In this document: positions 57,867-64,000 of the stretch, piece after piece
Layout: every line of letters begins with the position of its first letter
Numbering within the stretch: position 1 is the stretch's first letter
Assembly: GCA_963920765.1 (NCBI GenBank)
Contig: OY987249.1
Span: 1,986,501-2,050,500, forward strand
Length of the DNA: 64,000 bases
Origin: Ulota crispa
Taxonomy: Eukaryota > Streptophyta > Bryopsida > Orthotrichales > Orthotrichaceae
Direction: 5' to 3'
Notes under the pieces: generated by a model
What the model was told of the DNA's origin: nothing
The model's database searches: none
What the model saw: the letters and a program-made list of their open reading frames with translations, nothing else
Program-made: the position numbers and the translations under genes

Positions 57867-58537
57867 CCCCTAAGCGCCCCACCTCCCCAAATATCGCCTC
57901 CCTGAATTTTCAAAGCAAGAAATGGAGCCCAAGTCGTGGATGTACGTCCTTGATACTTGTACGTTGTGGGGAGGGGCTTCTGGTGTAGTACGAGGGAGTG
58001 GGCGATCTTTGTTTGATTGCAGGTCGAGCAATTTAGGGCCATGATTTGGGGAAGCTCATTTTGGTTTTTGGACTTTTGGAGAGGGTTGGCTTCAAAGCGA
58101 TCATAGGCACACCGTCCCCTCCCGTATCACTTTGCCGGTCTTTCTGACATGGCAGGCTTGGTTCGGGCTCAAAAAAGCAACCCTGAAGTTGTTAGAAAAT
58201 TTTGAAATTTGATGGGTACACCAATGACACGTCACCAAACACGCACCTTGAATTTCAAAGATTGGGTCCATACTACCAAATTGTTCTGCTTTTTTCAAGT
58301 TCAAACCCCACCCCAAATTCCAAGAAATGCAAAAGTCAAAACATGTTTGACTATTATAATTTTCCAAATTGAACGGTCAATCACCCTACGATTCACGGAG
58401 CACCTGCAGCCGGTTGTTCTCTCACGAATTCAACGGTGAAGTAGCCTGTATCTCAATGCTGAATGTAAGGAGCTAGTTGGAATGGAAATGTCTCTCCCGC
58501 GGGCTCTAAGCCAGAGTCATGAGTGGGCGCTCAGGGG
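57867..58537. mobile_element. TTAA-bounded TIR element, 671 bp
   Basis: TTAA (57863-57866), CCCCTAAGCGCCCC; right end GGGCGCTCAGGGG then TTAA (58538-58541). GC-richer than its neighbours. Similar in length and internal blocks to 33743-34408. Confidence 0.85.
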
Positions 58538-59091
58538 TTAAAAAAGTGCATGGATAACAGACTGGATGAAACGATCGGCTTATTAGTACTGGATGAAATT
58601 TACCAATCGGAACATGGATGAACATGGATACATAAGTGACTTATTCCATCCATTTTTCCCTATATTTTTGGGGTGCTTGTGCGGCGACCTGTAAAAAAAC
58701 AAATCCCTGGAGTGATAAATGGGGTTACAAATTGAGTACGCCTCAATGAGTATCCTTGTGATGAATTTGAACTTTAATGTAAAATTCAAAAACAAAATTT
58801 CCATGTTAGTCTCAAAATTGGAAACCTAAAAATAAGAAACAATTTGTCATCGCAAGCTCATTGATTGTTTCTAAATTTTATGATTCTTGACGAGCATGGA
58901 AATTTTCTCTAATACCATGAAACACATGATAGAAATAATGCTTGAATATTATAGTTCAACGCATTGCTACAAAAAAAACTATGTGTCCGATGATGTCAAG
59001 TTATGTTGCCAAGGTTTTGGACATTTAATTTCAATTGGCAGACAGTTGGTTAGGTAAAAGAATGTTTCAAAAAATAAGTGGTTAAGGTACA

Positions 59092-59308
59092 AGGCTCTTA
59101 TTTGGTGCAAGGTTCTAATTTGGTGCACATTTAGGAATGGCTGACATATTTCTTCATATATCTATTATTATCATTAATGAGTTAGGTGGGCTTAGCAAAT
59201 TAGGTTAACTTGCTAAGTCCACTTAACTCATTGATGACAATAATAGATATTTGAAGGAACATGTCAACCATTCCTAGAAGTGCACCAAATTAGAACCTCA
59301 TTCCTTAA
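59092..59308. mobile_element. Foldback MITE, GGTTCTAATTTGGTGCAC termini
   Basis: AGGTTCTAATTTGGTGCACA faces TGCACCAAATTAGAACCTCA. Further in, AATGAGTTAGGTGGGCTTAG faces CTAAGTCCACTTAACTCATT around a loop near 59205. The left arm has an extra partial copy of the terminus (AAGGCTCTTATTTGGTGCA). Confidence 0.85.
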
Positions 59309-59583
59309 CTTTTGGAAAATTTATTTTTCTTAAAAAAAGCTTTTTGATTCAAGAAAGAAAACAAAGGATGCTATCCTGTGTTAAATATAGACTTTACAAA
59401 ATCCACAAGTAACAATCCAGAAGAAAAACAACCAAAAAATTCTAGTTGTTTTGCTTACACATTGGGAGATTGGGTTTCCTAATAGTTTCTCTAAACATGA
59501 AGAGGTTCCGTGACATTTTCTTTATTTTTTCAATGCATTGTCAATTCTTTCAAAATTTTGCATTGTCCATAGATACGTGACTA

Positions 59584-59818
59584 CAATAGAACCTCCCTAA
59601 ACTAATATGGTTGGGATTCCAAGAACCAGATTAGTTTAAGTAAGTTATTAGTTAATTTTGTGGAAGTGTAAATGAAGTAACCTTGAGGTTAGTGCCGGGA
59701 TAGCATAATAGGTAGCTTGGTTTTTTTATATTATGGCCTTAACATTGAGATTTGTGTTATACATTAGTTTATAGAGCATATTAGTTTAGAGAGGTATTAG
59801 TTTAGGGAGGTTCTACTG
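59584..59818. mobile_element. Emigrant/pogo-like MITE, copy 2
   Basis: Ends CAATAGAACCTCCCTAAACT and AGTTTAGGGAGGTTCTACTG with TA on both sides. Interior 'TTTTGTGGAAGTGTAA(A/G)TGAAGT.ACCTTGAG' is shared with 14638-14891. Confidence 0.85.
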
Positions 59819-59917
59819 TAGTATGAGGAGCTTTTAACAATGGATTTTGATTTTTAATATTGAATGCGTAACCTTATGGCTTTTCAATCAATGACAAGTT
59901 CAGAGTAGTCTATTTAA

Positions 59918-60065
59918 CCCCTAAAGGACCAAAAGGACGTTTTTCGTCCCTACTCATACACGGGGGCCATGTAGGCATGGTGACCCTGGGTTAAATTTCA
60001 AAACTTTGACTTTTTGCTTTTTTAAACAATTGCCATAGCAAATTAAAGGTTTGACTTAAATCCAA
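59918..60065. repeat. Left end of a TTAA-bounded element
   Basis: TTAA (59914-59917), CCCCTAAAGGACCAAAAGGA. No inverted right end was found before the next element, so it may be a solo or truncated end. Confidence 0.4.
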
Positions 60066-60462
60066 GGGAAAATTACAAATAGGGGCATGAAAACGTAAAA
60101 TACTACAGATAGGGGCGCAATTTCAAAATAATTACAAATAGGGGCACGATTTCAAAAAATTGTAACTTTTTGTAAATTTATTTTATTTTGGACATTGGTT
60201 GATTTAAACACATCACAACAAATGTTAGCTAATTTCCAAAAAACTTAAAGCTCTCTCCAAATCAAGCCTAAAAAATAAATTTTAGTAAAGGGATGGCAAA
60301 GTTTGAAACTTTTAAATTTTTTGAAAGTTAGCTAAAGTTTGATGTGATGTATCTAAATCAACCAATGTCCAAACCAAAAAAAATTACAAAAAATTACATT
60401 TTTTTGAAACTGTGCCCCTATTTGTAATTATTTTGAAATTGTGCCCCTATTTGTAATTTCCC
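60066..60462. mobile_element. Foldback MITE, GGGAAAATTACAAATAGGGG
   Basis: The left arm contains three spaced copies of A(A/G)ATAGGGGC(A/G), the right arm two or more inverted copies (GCCCCTATTTGTAATT). The outer ends GGGAAAATTACAAATAGGGG and CCCCTATTTGTAATTTCCC pair. Inner arms pair too (GGACATTGGTTGATTTAAA with the inverted ATCTAAATCAACCAATGTCC). The GGGAAAATT start and subterminal repeats resemble the GGGAAAATTTCATGG family. Confidence 0.85.
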
Positions 60463-60464
60463 CT

Positions 60465-61420
60465 AAATCCAAATTTGTAAATTGAACCAATTCATTGAGC
60501 ATAAATGAGGTGTTTGGACGGAAGTGTTCTAATTGAATTGTCACATTCTTCAAGTTACAAAGGAAAGTTGCAAAGAAACAAGCTTTATGTCAGTCTTGAT
60601 GGTGGAATTATAAAGTAAATAACCACCACATTACAACCACATTACAACATTCCTTGCTTCTAATCATTCAAAGTTCTACATAAGTTCTTTCAATTAGTAC
60701 AAGATTTTGAAAAGTGTGAGATCCTTTCACACTAATTTGGGTGACTTTGGCCTAACTAGTATGAAAATGTGGCATGTCTCCCTTCCTTGTCCTCCCAGTA
60801 TAGTTTTGTGTAGTTTTGCCTATAACCTTTCACTACCTCTCAAGTAGGGGTTTTTTGAGGAATTGTAGAGGGACGCATGCATTGGCCGATATCGAATAAA
60901 GAAAATGTGAATCTGGTTGTAGGCAGCCACAAAAAAAAACCCTGCTCTCAAGTAGCAACTTGGTGAGAGAGCCTCTATAATGAATCACCCTTCACACATT
61001 CCCTACTTGAACTACGCGCTTGCAAAATCTTCACCATTTGAATCACACTAATTGAGATAACATCTAAATATGATAGCGCACAGCATGCTGAATTAATGTA
61101 AATTACTATAAACAATTTAACTAGCGTACTTTACGAATTCACCTATTTCTTGGATTAGTGCAAATTAGCACTGAAATACCTTGTACAGTTCTCAGATGTT
61201 CAAAAAATTTGGTGGTTGATTACTAAATTGATTTATATACATTCTTCCAGTACTAGGAATTCTACTAACTGTACGAAGTGTTGGTTTAGGTTCTTACCTT
61301 ATGCGGCCATACATACATGATTCCAATCTTAAAAAAGCAATTAATCTAGTAATCACCACAGCTTTAGTTCAGATTGAATATGTAAACCAAATTGGTAAAA
61401 AAAAATGAACAAATCCCTCA
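60465..61420. other. Intergenic DNA, GalT 3' flank
   Basis: No gene seen. 60680-61075 is a diverged copy of the repeat at 3400-3610. The stretch just below 61427 should hold the 3' UTR of the minus-strand gene. Confidence 0.4.
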
Positions 61421-61426
61421 GTACGC

Positions 61427-63551
61427 TCACAACTCTTCAACATGAATGTTGCGTAGAAATGTAGCAGCTTCTTCAGGAACAACAGGATTGATATAGGACC
61501 CGCTACCAAGTTCAAACCCTCCTGGAGACGACAGATGTGGTAAAATGTTGAGATACCAATGATAGTGAGACGAGTTGAAATGCTCTTTTCCCAAAGGAGC
61601 TGTCTGAAGCGTGTAGTTATATGGTGGAAGAGCAAAGGCCTGGTCTATCTTCCGTAATGTCAACTTCAGAATCTTCGCCATACCTTGAATCTGCAACCCA
61701 ATACCAATCACTCCATATTAACCGCAGTCAAAACTCAAAACCACAAAACTGCATGTACAATCAGTTGTGGAGAACACATACTCAAGCAGGACTATCATGT
61801 GCCATTCTATTCGTGCAAAGCATTAAAAAAAATAGAGAAAATTTAATGGATACCCTTGAAATTTGTCATATTTGTATAGATACCCCTGGTTTTCCAAAAA
61901 TTGCACAAATATCCTTGGACCGTAATTTTCAAGAGTTTTGTTTTGTTGTGCATGCTACTTCCTTCGTGACTAATGCTATAGCCAGGAGTGCAATAAAGCA
62001 GAAAAGAAACAACGTGTGCACAAGAGAGAAAGAAGTGACATGCACAATAGAACAAATGCCTGAAAATTATGATCCAAGTGTATTTAAGCAATTTTATGGA
62101 TGCCCCAAAAATTGGCCATATTTGCATAGATACCCTTGGTTTTTCAAAAATTGCACAAATACTCTTGGACCATAATTTTTAGGCGTTGGATTTGTTATAC
62201 ACGCTACTTCCTTCATGACCATTGCTAAAAGCAAGGAATGTAATAGAACTGAAAAGAAATAACATGCGCACAAGGAAGTAAGAAGCAACATGCATAACAA
62301 AACAAAAGCTTGAAAACTATGGTCCAGGCGTACTGTTTGTGCAATTCCTGAAAAACCAGGGGTTTTTTAACAAATATGGCAAACTTTAGGGGTATCCATA
62401 AAAATCTCCCTAAAAAATATGGTTGAAGCATTTAAACTCTAGTTTTGTGTTCAGTTGTGTGGTTACCTCATCTTCACCAATCGTTTCATAATTTGAGGAA
62501 TGGCGTTTGGGCAACAACCAAATCTCGTAAGGAAACATCGGCGCATATGGAGACACGGTGATGAAGTGTTCATTCTCGTCGATGAGGCGGGTTCGTTTCG
62601 AATGTGTTTCATGTTTCACAACGCCACACAAGATGCATTCCTTGTGCTCATCGTAGAACTCTTGAGCGCACTGGAGTTCTGTTAGAATGTTGTGGGCAAT
62701 AACTGGAAGGGCTATCAATTGGCTATGCGAATGGGTCATGGATGCGCCTGCTCTACTTCCCCTGTTTTTGAATACCTGCCAGAGAACCCATCCCTTGTCA
62801 ATAACCGACCTGCTTAGAATCCTAGCAGTAGGATATAAGCAAGTACAACCTAAAACGCGATATTAGATAATATGGGGAAAAAAGTAATTTTGGAACCTTT
62901 GGATTTTATGTTTTAAGAGATTTTTGGTGATTTAGAGTGAATTTTATGATGATTTCTTCAAGACCTTACTTCAATGATATAACATCTTGAAGGAATTATA
63001 AAAAAACTCACTTTAAATCACCAATATATTCTCACTAATGCAAAATTCATTTTTGAAACCTCAAGTTGACAGTATTCATCCAACTTTAATAGACGGTCCG
63101 CACTATGATCCACGTCCTAAGTCTCACTGAAATCGTAAAACTGATTGGTCAATTGCTGAAAACAGGAACTTGGCGATAGGAACTTGACAATTCACTCTAT
63201 GCCCCAAATCCCACATTCACTTAGAAATGTCTACAACAGAAACTTTTGGAAGTTTTGGCGCTGAGAAGGTGGGACTTTACCAACGATTTGTGTCAAGAAT
63301 TTGTGAGACTTGGGCTAAAAGTTGGGGTTCAGTTTTTGCTTTTCATTCAAAATTTGAAGATTTTAGTACCTACTTTTTTCTCCGACATAGTGTGAACCGC
63401 CCCGAAGGTCCACGTTTCAGGGTGAACTTCATGAAGTTCTTTGAACAGAATACCAGGAGCAGAAGACAAAAAGCGATACACACACCTGACAAAATTTGAA
63501 CCGTGAATCGTTTTGGAAGTAGTTTAATCGTGCTCGATATGCCTTCAGCAC
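61427..63551 (-). CDS. Galactose-1-phosphate uridylyltransferase-like / ADP-glucose phosphorylase, 3' part
   Basis: Three phase-0 exons on the minus strand: 63551-63486, 62775-62467 and 61690-61427 (TGA), all GT-AG. The family transfers nucleotidyl groups between sugar phosphates through a histidine intermediate; the plant member characterised as At5g18200 acts as ADP-glucose phosphorylase. Visible motifs: VLKAYRARLNYF; then VFKNRG, AGASMTHSHSQLIALP with the active-site His in HSHSQ; the second zinc site CILC with the His of PKRHSS; and HYHWYLNILP, GGFELGSGSYINPVVPEEAA near the C-terminus. The N-terminal third (first zinc CxxC, Arg-rich start) is missing and must lie beyond 64000; no exon was recognised between 63552 and 64000. 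The second intron (62466-61691) carries a compound MITE. Orthology to ADP-glucose phosphorylase rather than a Leloir GalT is suggested by FELG(S/T)G.YINPV, from family memory. Confidence 0.9.
61834..62410. mobile_element. Compound GGGAAAATTTCATGG-family MITE in a GalT intron
   Basis: Ends TAGAGAAAATTTAATGGATAC and (inverted) GTATCCATAAAAATCTCCCTA, bounded by TA. Two family units are joined: the block 'TTTGCATAGATACCC' with 'CAAATA.(C/T)CTTGGACCATAATTTT' appears twice in the same orientation (about 61870 and 62120). Lies wholly within the intron 61691-62466. Confidence 0.8.
62800..63480. other. GalT intron with dispersed repeat
   Basis: About 63230-63345 is related in inverted orientation to 7925-8010. 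The frame at 63227-63499 has no independent support and mostly covers this repeat. Confidence 0.4.
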
Positions 63552-63822
63552 CTGTAACAGAACAATATCAGCTCCAACTTGCACAGCTACTTTCAACAAC
63601 AGTTATTGAGACATGGCGGACCGAGCATTTCATGTGCATACAACACAGACAGCTTTCTACTATTCCTCTCATCATAGTATTCTTCATTGTGTATGAACAC
63701 AAAAAAATGGGATAGCAGTGATGTAAAGGACTCACTGTGCATTCTCGACATTCTATATGGTACGGATGGTGACGAAGTACAAACCCTAGTACAAACTAAG
63801 GTAGGAGGTTCTAATTCGGTGC

Positions 63823-63938
63823 AGGCTCTAAAATGGTGCACCTCCTCAAATAAACCCTGTTTGTACATGTTGTTTTTCATAGCCTTTCAACAATGTACAG
63901 GCAATGTGCATTTGAGGAGGTGCACCATTTCAGAGCCT
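63823..63938. mobile_element. Small hairpin MITE near right edge
   Basis: GGCTCTAAAATGGTGCACCT then CCTCAAAT pairs with ATTTGAGG and AGGTGCACCATTTCAGAGCC. An extra TAAGGTAGGAGGTTCTAATT precedes it at 63797, resembling the terminus of 59092-59308. Confidence 0.8.
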
Positions 63939-64000
63939 TACGCCATTTCAACTTCCAAAAGTTCATAACTAATTCCACAAAGTTCCAAAAAATATGAAAT

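Noticed and set aside
1..64000. CRISPR arrays, rRNA and tRNA genes
   Set aside because: No spaced identical repeats of CRISPR type, no rRNA signature and no convincing tRNA T-loop/acceptor pairing were noticed. A tRNA scan could not be run.

Overview
The window looks like nuclear DNA of a land plant or close streptophyte relative. It encodes a cellulose-synthase-like D protein, a plant-type GalT/ADP-glucose phosphorylase, an F-box protein, a Dof-like zinc-finger protein and a proline/serine-rich cell-wall protein. Genes are split by GT-AG introns, plant telo-box motifs (AAACCCTAA) lie in introns and leaders, and the repeats include Emigrant-like and Tourist-like MITEs. Coding exons are GC-rich and intergenic DNA is strongly AT-rich. 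The species cannot be named from the sequence; a bryophyte-like plant is only a guess.

Layout. 1-5.7 kb: AT-rich repeats and foldback MITEs. 5.7-6.7 kb (+): protein with two tandem Dof-like zinc fingers. 8.5-11.9 kb (-): multi-exon conserved-looking protein of unknown function. 12-19 kb: MITEs, minisatellites, a 0.9-kb TTAA-bounded element, a 0.9-kb hairpin element and an Emigrant-like MITE. 19.3-20.8 kb (+): two-exon F-box protein whose intron/exon-2 boundary is duplicated. 21-36 kb: gene-poor, with nested transposons including a 5.1-kb element bounded by TTAA. 36.5-37.7 kb: an orphan 3' exon (+) facing a secreted hydroxyproline-rich-type protein gene (-). 39.1-41.9 kb: a 1.2-kb-arm palindrome with a Mutator-like target duplication and an apparently false 200-N gap at its centre. 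42-49.9 kb: MITE clusters, one with a precise nested TTAA insertion. 50.9-54.7 kb (+): complete CSLD gene. 55-61.3 kb: more repeats. 61.4-63.55 kb (-): the 3' part of a GalT/ADP-glucose phosphorylase gene running off the right edge.

The genes do not form a pathway, although CSLD and the proline-rich protein both belong to the cell wall. The most notable theme is the non-coding DNA. Many small elements can be delimited by terminal inverted repeats and target duplications. One family starts CCC(C)T(A/T)A, sits in TTAA sites and includes the 5.1-kb member; its hallmarks are piggyBac-like, a superfamily I do not associate with land plants.
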